Shown here in pieces: positions 46,400 to 54,420 of a stretch of 64,000 nt of DNA. Both the position numbers and the translations under genes were made by a program. The stretch is taken from positions 62,001 through 126,000 of the forward strand of contig NZ_JACRUK010000001.1 of NCBI RefSeq assembly GCF_014305155.1, in the 5' to 3' direction. A model generated the notes under the pieces. That model did not search any database. It saw only the letters and a list, made by a program, of their open reading frames with translations, and was not told the DNA's origin. This DNA is from Flavobacterium muglaense. GTDB lineage: Bacteria > Bacteroidota > Bacteroidia > Flavobacteriales > Flavobacteriaceae. The stretch's first letter is position 1, and every line of letters begins with the position of its first letter.

Positions 46400-47938
46400 A
46401 TGAGAAATATAATAAAAACACTATTACTTTCTGTAATTGTTTTCGGAATGAATTCATGTACAGAAGAAAAGATCTTAAATCTTAGTCCAATTAACAATAT
46501 TGCAGACGACGCAGCATTTTCGACACCTTCATTGATTGAGTCTAGTATGAATGGAGTTTATAATGCGGCAGGTGTCGGACAATACAACTCAACTAGTGCA
46601 AATGGAGGAAGAGGATATATCTGGGGAGCAGCATTTGTAGAACAAGGAGAATGTAGAGGAGAAGACGCAGTAAATGCTGCTACTTTTTACCAACTTACCT
46701 ACACCGCTACTTACGATCCTACAACTGCTAATAATTCATATTACTGGATTGACGGATATCGATTAATAAACAGATGTAACTTAATGATCGAAGGAGTTAC
46801 CGCTGCAGTTGCGAGTGGTACAATCACGCAAGCTGTTGGAAACGACTATATTGGTCAAGCAAAATTTCTAAGAGCTATTACGCACTTTGAGTTATTAACT
46901 TATTTTGCTAGACCTTATAATTTTACAGCTGGTGCAACTCATCTTGGTATTCCTTACAGAGAAGTAGGGATTAATACGCAAAGTGAAATTGATTCTGAAA
47001 TCTTAAAACCAAGAAATACTGTAGCTGAATGTTATACTAAAATCTTAGCGGATTTAAATGATGCTGAGACTTTAATTACAACAAATACAATATCAAAAGC
47101 GTCTAAAAACGCTGCAATTGCATTTAAAACTAGAGTATATTTACACAAAAGAGATTGGCCTAATGTAATAACAGAAGGTAGTAAACTAAATACTGCCTAT
47201 ACTCTTACTGCACTTCCTAGTGGTGTTTTTACTAATAATTTAGCGAACACAGAGTCTATTTTCTCTATTCAACATTCGGCTACCAGTAATCCTGGTGTAA
47301 ATGGTGCATTAGCTAGTATGTTAAAAACACGAGCTCTCGTTACTATAAGTCCAATTATTTGGAGAAACGCTAGCTGGTTACTAGATGACAAAAGAAGAGA
47401 AGAAGGCGTGATGATCTACACTGCTTCAGGTAGAAAATATACCAATAAGTACATTGATGCTACAAACTTAAGCGACGCATCTCCAGTAATTAGATATGCT
47501 GAAGTACTATTGAACATGGCAGAAGCTAATGCTCGTTTAATAACACCAGATCTTGGTACAGCATTGACTTTATTAAACAGAGTAAGAAATAGATCTTTGG
47601 CAACTCCTGCAACTCAAGCTTATACTGCTGCTACATTACCTACTCAAACAGATATGGTAAAAGCAATCCTTGTAGAAAGAAGAATTGAATTTATCATGGA
47701 AGGACGCAGATGGTCTGATATTCACAGATTACAAGGTGACAACATCGCTCCTATTGATGGTATTCCAGCAAAAATTGCAAACGGAGCTCCAGCAGCTTCA
47801 TTATTCACCTTAGGAACTCCTTATACTGGAACTTTCGGTGTTCCAGCAATACCTGGATCGGACTATAAATTTTTATGGCCAATACCTCAATTAGAGTTAA
47901 ACACAAACCCAGGTTTAGGTCAAAACCCAGGTTGGTAA
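46400..47938 (+). CDS. SusD/RagB-family surface lipoprotein (pair 2)
   Basis: 512 residues from the ATG at 46400 (MRNIIKTLLLSVIVFGMNSC), which puts the lipobox cysteine at residue 20; an in-frame ATG at 46376 lies inside susC and before the signal peptide. SusD features: TPR-like helices (FLRAITHFELLTYFARPYNF), KASKNAAIAFKTRVYLHKRDW, and the C-terminal ILVERRIEFIMEGRRWSDIHRLQG. The sequence after the cysteine, TEEK, is acidic and fits a surface-export signal. It forms a complex with the SusC upstream. Ligand unknown. Confidence 0.93.
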   Translation: MRNIIKTLLLSVIVFGMNSCTEEKILNLSPINNIADDAAFSTPSLIESSMNGVYNAAGVGQYNSTSANGGRGYIWGAAFVEQGECRGEDAVNAATFYQLTYTATYDPTTANNSYYWIDGYRLINRCNLMIEGVTAAVASGTITQAVGNDYIGQAKFLRAITHFELLTYFARPYNFTAGATHLGIPYREVGINTQSEIDSEILKPRNTVAECYTKILADLNDAETLITTNTISKASKNAAIAFKTRVYLHKRDWPNVITEGSKLNTAYTLTALPSGVFTNNLANTESIFSIQHSATSNPGVNGALASMLKTRALVTISPIIWRNASWLLDDKRREEGVMIYTASGRKYTNKYIDATNLSDASPVIRYAEVLLNMAEANARLITPDLGTALTLLNRVRNRSLATPATQAYTAATLPTQTDMVKAILVERRIEFIMEGRRWSDIHRLQGDNIAPIDGIPAKIANGAPAASLFTLGTPYTGTFGVPAIPGSDYKFLWPIPQLELNTNPGLGQNPGW

Positions 47939-47963
47939 AACTTCATTAAATTAAGCTTAACTA

Positions 47964-48000
47964 AAAAGCTGTCTAGAAATCATTCTAGACAGCTTTTTTT
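47964..48000 (+). terminator. Terminator of susC-susD pair 2
   Basis: Perfect 12-bp stem AGCTGTCTAGAA (47967-47978) with TTCTAGACAGCT (47983-47994), loop ATCA, then TTTTTT. 25 bp past the susD stop. Confidence 0.92.
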
Positions 48001-48076
48001 AATTAGTGATACCGATTTACCCAACAATTGCAAACCATAATTCTATCTTTCTACATAAAAACAATAACATTGTTAT

Positions 48077-48116
48077 AAAAAAAACTCGGTGCTACCATGT
48101 AGCACCGAGTTTTTTA
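48077..48116. terminator. Terminator of lipB
   Basis: Perfect 12-bp stem ACTCGGTGCTAC (48084-48095) with GTAGCACCGAGT (48099-48110), loop CAT, with A and T runs on both sides. It lies past the lipB stop (minus strand) and could also stop read-through from susD. Confidence 0.9.
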
Positions 48117-48146
48117 TTATATGGCAGTAAAGGATTTATTTGACCA

Positions 48147-48845
48147 CTAAACCAAAGCAGCCTCAAACAAACTAGAAAAATGTTTCAAAATTTTACTTTT
48201 CACTTCTTCCTCATCTATCTTACTTACACCTAATTCAACGTTTAATGAAGTGACCGCTTTACCTCTAATCCCACATGGAATGATATTATCGAAGTATCCT
48301 AAATCGGCATTGACATTCAAGGCAAATCCATGCATAGTTACCCAGCGAGAAGCACGAACACCTAATGCACATATTTTTCTTGCAAATGGCGTTCCTACGC
48401 CCAGCCAGACGCCTGTTTCGCCTTCGCTACGACCGCATTCTAATCCGTACTCTTGCAAGGTTAAAATAATTGATTCTTCTAGAAAACGCAAGTATTTATG
48501 AATATCTGTAAAGAAATTCTCTAAATCTAAAATAGGATATCCTACCACTTGACCCGGCCCGTGATACGTAATATCACCGCCACGGTTTATTTTATAGAAA
48601 GTAGCTCCTTTTGCCTCTAATTGCGACTCCGATAGAAGAAGATTACTTAAATCACCACTTTTACCTAATGTATATACATGTGGATGCTCTACAAAAAGAA
48701 AATAATTAGGGGTTTCTAACTCTAATTCTTCTCTACGGTTCCTAATTTTCAGGTCTACAATACCTTTAAACAATTCTTCTTGGTATTCCCAAGTTGCTTT
48801 GTAATCTTTATTTCCAAGATCTTGAAGCTGTATTTTTTTATTCAT
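48147..48845 (-). CDS. lipB: Lipoyl(octanoyl) transferase
   Basis: 232 residues from the ATG at 48845, which lies 1 bp after the stop of the upstream lipoprotein gene (the triplet at 48854 is TTG). Transfers octanoyl from ACP to lipoyl domains of 2-oxoacid dehydrogenases. The active-site blocks RGGDITYHGPGQ (88-99), K157 in KICALGVR and C191 in PCGIRGKAVTSL match the LipB lysine/cysteine catalytic pair. Translational coupling to the two lipoproteins seems incidental in function. Confidence 0.95.
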   Translation of the reverse strand: MNKKIQLQDLGNKDYKATWEYQEELFKGIVDLKIRNRREELELETPNYFLFVEHPHVYTLGKSGDLSNLLLSESQLEAKGATFYKINRGGDITYHGPGQVVGYPILDLENFFTDIHKYLRFLEESIILTLQEYGLECGRSEGETGVWLGVGTPFARKICALGVRASRWVTMHGFALNVNADLGYFDNIIPCGIRGKAVTSLNVELGVSKIDEEEVKSKILKHFSSLFEAALV

Positions 48846-48846
48846 T

Positions 48847-49626
48847 TTATTCAAATTCTACTTTAAAACTTAAATCCATATTGTCTGAAAGATTTTCCAT
48901 AGCAATGTCTTTTACAAAACTCTTTCTATCTGCTGCTATTACAACGCCTGGCATCGATACTGTTTTTATTTTTTTAGGAAAATGATATTCAATTGAATAT
49001 TTACATTCCTTTAAAAAATCTCCTAACTTTTTCGAAAATTCATCTTCAGGCTCTTCCTCTTTTTGGGGCTGTGTTTTTGATTTTTCCTTTACTAACTTCT
49101 TTTGTTGCGACTTTGTTAAGGTAACTGTTTTTGTAAAATATTTACCATCATAGCTAAAACTGGTATTACTTGCATTTTTATCCTTAGCAGGAGTTATCTT
49201 TTTTGCTGGAATTTTTTTATCTGAAAGGGATAACAATGATGCCGCTTTAGTTGGTGACATCATATTGGACATACTATCTACGGCAGGAAAATCAAACTCC
49301 ATGTCATAGCTAAATTCCTTTTCGATCTCATTAATTTTCATTTTTACCCGAAAGCCTTCAAGCAACTTGAATTGTGCTTTTTCAACCTCAGATAATTTGG
49401 AAATACTGTCTTTTAATGGCAACATTATTTCTTTAAAAGTAAAAGTAGAGTCCATTACTTTGGGAACTTTAGTAGAATCTGTGGATTTGCCCATTTTCAT
49501 TAGAGCCGAAACGTCAAAACCATAAGAAAATGTACCCGAACCATCTTCGTTCATTACCATTTTTTCTTTGATGGTGCAACTTGTAAAAACAAAAATCGAG
49601 AGTAATACTACGTATATCTTCTTCAT
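48847..49626 (-). CDS. Lipoprotein of unknown function, tandem paralogue 1
   Basis: 259 residues from the ATG at 49626 (MKKIYVVLLSIFVFTSC, lipobox cysteine at 17). After the cysteine comes a strand pattern with MVMNEDGSGTFSYGFDVSAL, a long middle section rich in charged residues (a KKLVKEKSKTQPQKEEEPEDE segment near 195-215), and a C-terminal block with YHFPKKIKTVSMPGVVIA. That block and the NEDGSGTF start recur in the neighbouring gene, so the two are duplicated. No known domain is recognised; it is predicted to sit in the outer or inner membrane as a lipoprotein. Confidence 0.8.
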   Translation of the reverse strand: MKKIYVVLLSIFVFTSCTIKEKMVMNEDGSGTFSYGFDVSALMKMGKSTDSTKVPKVMDSTFTFKEIMLPLKDSISKLSEVEKAQFKLLEGFRVKMKINEIEKEFSYDMEFDFPAVDSMSNMMSPTKAASLLSLSDKKIPAKKITPAKDKNASNTSFSYDGKYFTKTVTLTKSQQKKLVKEKSKTQPQKEEEPEDEFSKKLGDFLKECKYSIEYHFPKKIKTVSMPGVVIAADRKSFVKDIAMENLSDNMDLSFKVEFE

Positions 49627-49682
49627 CTTTTTTTTGTAAAGATACAAACTCTACTTTAAAAGACTAAACTGTTTTGCATTCA

Positions 49683-50408
49683 TTAGTCCAATACTACCTC
49701 TAGATTCGTACTAACAGGGTTCTTTAAAAAATCTAAAATAGCAAACTGCAACTCGAAAGATTTTTTATCAGCACTAATTATAGCATTAGGATTTGAAACC
49801 GATTTAATTTTACGTGGAAAATGATATTTAAGTAAATAAGTTTGAACCAAGTTATATTGATATACTTTATTGTAAGATTCAAGTTTTTCCTTTTGCTCCT
49901 TAAACATCGCTTCATCAGTTATTGAAACAACTCTATTGAATTGATTGTCCTTTAATGTGTATCGAATGTTATAATAATGTTCTTCGGCAGTTAATGCGTA
50001 ATTGTGCACGATATCACTAATATAATTTTCTGTTTTCGAAAGATCAGCCACATCCGCTACTTTTTGAAAATCTTGTGAAATGGTCGTTCTAAAATCCTTA
50101 TCAAAAGCACTTTTTTTAATATGTACTTTCACATTTTTAAACTTATTGAACATCTCTTGCTCAGTAGCGGTATATTTAACAAAATTATTATTGTATTTAG
50201 CAATATAATCTTGAAAAATATAGGTAGTGTCCTCAAATACAGTTTCTTTAGTATATTGCTCTCCTGCTATTTGCATATAGCTGTTTTCATTCCTATGACT
50301 ATCAAATTCTATCGTTCCAGAATTATCCGAATTTATATTTAGAGTTTCGGTAACCTCACAACTATTTAAAAATACCAACGCGAGTAGTAATAGAATATTT
50401 TTTTTCAT
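49683..50408 (-). CDS. Lipoprotein of unknown function, tandem paralogue 2
   Basis: 241 residues, start ATG at 50408. Signal peptide MKKNILLLLALVFLNSC with lipobox cysteine at 17. Near the start NINSDNSGTIEF matches MNEDGSGTFSYG of the next gene, and the C-terminal block YHFPRKIKSVSNPNAIIS matches YHFPKKIKTVSMPGVVIA. The middle has diverged. It is first in a three-gene run with its paralogue and lipB (gap of 56 bp to the paralogue). Function unknown. Confidence 0.8.
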   Translation of the reverse strand: MKKNILLLLALVFLNSCEVTETLNINSDNSGTIEFDSHRNENSYMQIAGEQYTKETVFEDTTYIFQDYIAKYNNNFVKYTATEQEMFNKFKNVKVHIKKSAFDKDFRTTISQDFQKVADVADLSKTENYISDIVHNYALTAEEHYYNIRYTLKDNQFNRVVSITDEAMFKEQKEKLESYNKVYQYNLVQTYLLKYHFPRKIKSVSNPNAIISADKKSFELQFAILDFLKNPVSTNLEVVLD

Positions 50409-50481
50409 TTTATTTTTTTTTCGGCACTAAAAGTAATACGATTTAATTTTTCAAACTAAATTTTAACAAAATATTCTTACA

Positions 50482-50510
50482 ATAAAAAAGACACCTTGCT
50501 AGAGTGTCTT
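50482..50510 (-). terminator. Terminator of the arylsulfotransferase-like gene and its operon
   Basis: Minus-strand AAGACAC pairs with GTGTCTT (arms 50488-50494 and 50504-50510), followed by a T run. It lies 44 bp past the stop at 50554. Confidence 0.72.
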
Positions 50511-50553
50511 AGTCCTATTTACTGGGGCATCATCTGCAATATTTTTTTGTCCA

Positions 50554-51984
50554 TTATTTACATGAGGTCGAAATTAAATTTACATCTTCAATTGTACTTC
50601 CAGATATCAAGGTATGCCCCGTAAATCCACTATAAGTTTTAGGATAAAAAGTGCTTCTGAAAACACTATTTTGTGCAGCGGTAACACCTTGTTTCAAAAC
50701 ACCTGAAGTGCTTACTGGATTGATGTATTGCCAAACGGTAGTACCACTACTATTTATTTCGGTAAAAATCCCCGCTGGACCATTACAAAAAAGCACGTTA
50801 CCATTGGACAATTGTTGTGCGCCAGAAATATTTTGAGCATACAAGCTATTTGGATTTCCGTAATTGTAATTCCATGATGTTGTAGCAGGTAAATAAGGTA
50901 GTGTTTGCGTATAATTGTACCCGCTCACAGGTGGTTTTATAATTTCTATTGTCGAATAATTCCCTCCAGTTCTTCCGTTTCCATTATTGAAAATCATAAT
51001 TTGGTTTTCGAATGGAAATCCCGACTCTATCCAATAAGCGTTATGTTGTCCGAATAATTGCGTTGTTGTTCCCGTGTTGTATGCCAAGGAATTCCCCCAT
51101 CGATAAAGTAAATCGCCACCATTACCTGAGTTTCCTCCCGCATGACTTTTGGCTTGAGCAGTAGTTGTACTGTGATCAATAATCCATACTTCATTAAAGG
51201 AATGCGAACTAACCAATATTTGATCTAATGAAGCATTATAATCTATTGAATTAAGATGAATCCAATCTTGATTTGTAGCACTTGCATTGTAATTGATATT
51301 GATCAATTTTGAAGATGAAGCTACGGTATTAAAATTCGCTTTAGATGCGTCAAAATCTTGAACTAAATGATCCCATAAATGCCATTCCCAAACAATGGTA
51401 CCTCCAGAAGTTCCTGTAGGTTTGATTTCAATTATTTGCTCACTCCACACAGTTGTGGGAACCAAATTTGGATTTCGCCCTTGTGCAATAGCTTCTGTAT
51501 TTGTTTTTGACTCCCATGCTATCACTAAAATATTCCCGTTAGGCAAAGCTTTTACATCGTGATGTTGACATTGTAAAGCATCCGAAATTGTATAACTCCA
51601 AGTCACATTTCCGTTCCAATCTATTTTTTCGATAATTCCACCTTTTCCACCTGCATTAAAAGTAGTGTTATTGGTGTTTCCTGGACGCAGTAAGCTACCA
51701 TCTGACAACAAATAGCATGACTGTCCTGGTTTATAACTGCTTGCCCAAGTTTTTACTTGCTTCCCGCATTTATCAATTAAATAAGTGGTGTTGCTGCCTA
51801 TTGGTGCAAACAAAACATAGCCATCATTTAGTGCTCCAGCATCGTTACGAATTAATCCTACGGTATTTAAAACTGCCGGAATTACTGGGGTTTCACTAGG
51901 GTTATCATTTGAAGTACTACAAGAAATCACCATTATAAAGATGAAAATCGAAGATATTACTACTGCTATTTTCTTATTGGTCAT
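50554..51984 (-). CDS. Arylsulfotransferase-like (ASST family) lipoprotein
   Basis: 476 residues. Lipoprotein signal (IFIFIMVISC, Cys22). The body is a beta-propeller-like repeat series with the ASST-type motifs KIDWNGNVTWSY, QHHDVKALPNGNILVI (H141, H142), DWIHLNSIDYN and GQHNAYWI, ending in LSNGNVLFCNGPAGIFTEIN. Classic ASST enzymes move sulfate between phenols through an active-site histidine; whether these histidines are equivalent cannot be settled by eye, so the enzyme activity is uncertain. It is the last gene of a run that also codes for SCO1, MORN and YHYH lipoproteins. Confidence 0.75.
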   Translation of the reverse strand: MTNKKIAVVISSIFIFIMVISCSTSNDNPSETPVIPAVLNTVGLIRNDAGALNDGYVLFAPIGSNTTYLIDKCGKQVKTWASSYKPGQSCYLLSDGSLLRPGNTNNTTFNAGGKGGIIEKIDWNGNVTWSYTISDALQCQHHDVKALPNGNILVIAWESKTNTEAIAQGRNPNLVPTTVWSEQIIEIKPTGTSGGTIVWEWHLWDHLVQDFDASKANFNTVASSSKLININYNASATNQDWIHLNSIDYNASLDQILVSSHSFNEVWIIDHSTTTAQAKSHAGGNSGNGGDLLYRWGNSLAYNTGTTTQLFGQHNAYWIESGFPFENQIMIFNNGNGRTGGNYSTIEIIKPPVSGYNYTQTLPYLPATTSWNYNYGNPNSLYAQNISGAQQLSNGNVLFCNGPAGIFTEINSSGTTVWQYINPVSTSGVLKQGVTAAQNSVFRSTFYPKTYSGFTGHTLISGSTIEDVNLISTSCK

Positions 51985-52022
51985 ACTTTCATGGCTTATG
52001 GTTTCTTATCCCTTTAAAATGC

Positions 52023-52682
52023 TTAATTTTCTTTTTTTAATGTAATAATATCCTCAATAATTCTATCCATTTCTATAGCAAGGGTACCATTATAAATTCC
52101 TCGTATGCGTTGTTTTTTATCCACCAAAATAAAATTTTCAGTATGTAAAAAATCATTCGCTTTCCCGAAATAACCAATAGAATCTCCAGCGAAATATTGT
52201 TTTTTCGCTATTGAATAAAGCGCCTCTTTGTCACCGGTAAGCAAGTGCCATTTTCCAGAAATACAACCTTTTTCTTTAGCGTATTCTTTCAATACTGGAA
52301 CTTTGTCAATCTCTGGAGCAACAGTATGTGATAATAATAAAACAGCATCATCATTCTTGAATTTGTTTTGCAAAATCTCCATGTTATCGGTCATCTTTGG
52401 ACAGATACTACCACAGCTGGTAAAAAAGAAATTAGCTACATAAATTTTACCGTCAACCGTTTCTTTTGTTATTGTTTCGCCATTTTGATTGGTGAAAGAA
52501 AAGTCAGGAATAGTATGGATTTTAGTATATTCAGGACTGTCTGCGCTAATCCATTCTGGAGTAAATTCATAGGAATTAAAAAAGGGAAGTCCCTCATCAT
52601 CCTCTTTTACTTTGTTGCAAGAGGAGGTTATAATTACTAGCGCAATTAATAAAGTCCAGTTGTTATTTAATACTTTTTTCAT
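52023..52682 (-). CDS. SCO1/SenC-family copper protein (lipoprotein)
   Basis: 219 residues. Lipobox cysteine C22 followed by NKVKEDDE, an acidic stretch like a surface-export signal. The thioredoxin-like domain carries the SCO1 copper ligands C90 and C94 (TSCGSICPKM) and H180 (DFLHTENF). SCO1 proteins deliver copper to cytochrome oxidase or act as thiol reductases. No oxidase gene is nearby, so the partner is likely one of the neighbouring proteins. Its start overlaps the MORN gene by 20 bp, indicating translational coupling. Confidence 0.9.
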   Translation of the reverse strand: MKKVLNNNWTLLIALVIITSSCNKVKEDDEGLPFFNSYEFTPEWISADSPEYTKIHTIPDFSFTNQNGETITKETVDGKIYVANFFFTSCGSICPKMTDNMEILQNKFKNDDAVLLLSHTVAPEIDKVPVLKEYAKEKGCISGKWHLLTGDKEALYSIAKKQYFAGDSIGYFGKANDFLHTENFILVDKKQRIRGIYNGTLAIEMDRIIEDIITLKKEN

Positions 52683-53274
52683 AAGGGTTTTTACATAATT
52701 TAATTCCGATTAAACCGTATTTCTTGCCTTTTTTAATCACATAATTGGCACGCACGCTACCGTCTTCGTACCATAATCTTTCGCTACCTTCTTCGTGTCC
52801 GTTAGTGTAGTGAAATTTTTTAAATAAATGTCCGGTTTTGTACCATTCTAGCACTTCACCATGAAACTCATCGTTGTAAAAATGGTATTTGTATCTAGGC
52901 TTTCCATTTTCCCACCAGTTTTGGTGTACGCCTTCTTTTTTATTGGCGATATACAGGCGCTCTTCGGCTAAGATTTTATTGTCGTGCCATAATTTTTGAA
53001 CACCTTCAAGCATACCGTTTAAATAGGATTTTACAAATGCGGTGTCTTTACTAGGATACAGCTCATATTGTTTTCCGGAATATTTTTCGGTTTTAAAATA
53101 CAAGGTGTCTTGTTTGAAATTGAAACCCGCATCTGACGCCACTTTATAAATCGAAGGCGTTTTTTGCGCTTGTCTTTTAGGCGCCTCTTCTGGACTTTGA
53201 TTGCAACTAATAAAAAATACTGTCGCAATCAAAGAGAAGATTATTTTTGTAAAAGAATTGATTTTTAAACTCAT
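52663..53274 (-). CDS. MORN-repeat lipoprotein
   Basis: 203 residues. Lipobox cysteine near residue 24 (FISCNQS). From about residue 75 there are at least five MORN_2-like units with the W-E-N-G/Y-x-G-x-L-x-G pattern: GMLEGVQKLWHDNKILAEE, KKEGVHQNWWENGKPRYK, FHGEVLEWYKTGHLFKKF, HEEGSERLWYEDGSVRAN, KKYGLIG. Family members include antitoxin-like and envelope proteins; function here is unknown. It overlaps the SCO1 gene by 20 bp and lies 136 bp downstream of the YHYH gene. Confidence 0.82.
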   Translation of the reverse strand: MSLKINSFTKIIFSLIATVFFISCNQSPEEAPKRQAQKTPSIYKVASDAGFNFKQDTLYFKTEKYSGKQYELYPSKDTAFVKSYLNGMLEGVQKLWHDNKILAEERLYIANKKEGVHQNWWENGKPRYKYHFYNDEFHGEVLEWYKTGHLFKKFHYTNGHEEGSERLWYEDGSVRANYVIKKGKKYGLIGIKLCKNPYEKSIK

Positions 53275-53410
53275 TGTATTTAAATACAGATTTGCTCCGC
53301 CTTTTTGTTAATGTTCTGGCTACCCTTTCTTAAAGGTTTTTGAATTTTGTTAACCACAGATACATAAAATAAAATCTTAGTATCTTAACAACTTAGCGAT
53401 AGGCAAAAAA

Positions 53411-54169
53411 CTAATTAGAAAATGTTCCCGCAGTACCGTAAAATCCGCTTCCGTTGATGTAAGGATCAGAGTTAGTGATGTGGTAATGGTAAATTCCGTT
53501 TGGATAGTCAACAGTTACCCCTGTGTGGCCGTGATAGACATCTAGACCAGTTACAGCAGTACCGTTTTCTTCAGGACCATAAACAGGAAAGCCATCTAGT
53601 AAAAACCCCATTAAGGCATCTTTCCCTTTGGTTTGTGTTAAATAAAGAGGTTCTATATGATAATGATACATACTTGTTGCTGTAGGATGTCCCCAATATT
53701 GATCAAAAGATTGGAATTCATCAGTCAATGGCTGGTTAGGACCTGCGTATTGATTGAAAAAAGGCACTCCGTTTATAGCAACGCCAATAGCAGCTAATGG
53801 AGTAGAAGCATGTGTTGTGGCAACTACAGGATTTAATGGTATTTTAAATGTATACGCATTTGTTAAGCTAATGATATTTGGATTCTTTTTGAAGGTGTAA
53901 TTTCCAAAGGTAGTTGTCCCACTAAAAGCTTCGTATTTAGCATTAGTGGTTGGGTAATACACACTCTTATGATCCGGTTGACCATTGGTTTTAATGGTAA
54001 TATAAGTACCGTCAGAGGTGATGCTTGAAGCGCCATAAACTTTCTTATATACATCAGGTACTGTGGTCGAACTAGGCGCACTCGTTGCTGCACTTTCTTC
54101 AGAACTACTGCAAGCATAAAGTACAAAAACGGCTACTAAAGAGGCTATTGCCACGATTGTTTTTCTCAT
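53411..54169 (-). CDS. YHYH-domain lipoprotein
   Basis: 252 residues from the ATG at 54169 (MRKTIVAIASLVAVFVLYAC), which places the lipobox cysteine at 20; an in-frame ATG at 54211 would put 14 residues before the signal peptide. The defining motifs YHYH occur twice (168-171 and 227-230), with HGHTGVT at 213-219, all likely metal-binding. The family function is unknown. A near-consensus promoter lies directly upstream and the SCO1, MORN and arylsulfotransferase-like genes follow, suggesting a common metal- or redox-linked role. Confidence 0.85.
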   Translation of the reverse strand: MRKTIVAIASLVAVFVLYACSSSEESAATSAPSSTTVPDVYKKVYGASSITSDGTYITIKTNGQPDHKSVYYPTTNAKYEAFSGTTTFGNYTFKKNPNIISLTNAYTFKIPLNPVVATTHASTPLAAIGVAINGVPFFNQYAGPNQPLTDEFQSFDQYWGHPTATSMYHYHIEPLYLTQTKGKDALMGFLLDGFPVYGPEENGTAVTGLDVYHGHTGVTVDYPNGIYHYHITNSDPYINGSGFYGTAGTFSN

Positions 54170-54208
54170 ATTTTTTTTTAAAAGTTTATCAATTGAATAT
54201 TCATCATT

Positions 54209-54236
54209 CAAAGTTATATAAATTAGACTAATACAA
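54209..54236 (-). promoter_or_regulatory. Promoter of the YHYH-MORN-SCO1-ASST run
   Basis: Minus-strand TAACTTTG (54209-54216) with TTG (54234-54236) 17 nt upstream, a good match to the flavobacterial consensus. 40 bp before the ATG at 54169. Confidence 0.6.
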
Positions 54237-54368
54237 GAGAATAAGGTTTAATTCTAAAAGTGTAAAATTAACGTTTTTGCTAATCTTACTATACTTAACT
54301 ACATATGTAGATTTTATATCATGCAATTTTTCATCAGCGATAGCAGGCACAAATTAGCGCTTTTCACT

Positions 54369-54399
54369 TTGCAAAATTAACACATAAAGACTATCTTTG
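54369..54399 (+). promoter_or_regulatory. Promoter of lysS
   Basis: TTG (54369-54371), 20-nt spacer, TATCTTTG (54392-54399); ATG at 54421. A good consensus match. Confidence 0.62.
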
Positions 54400-54420
54400 C
54401 GCTCTTAAAATCAGAATAAA

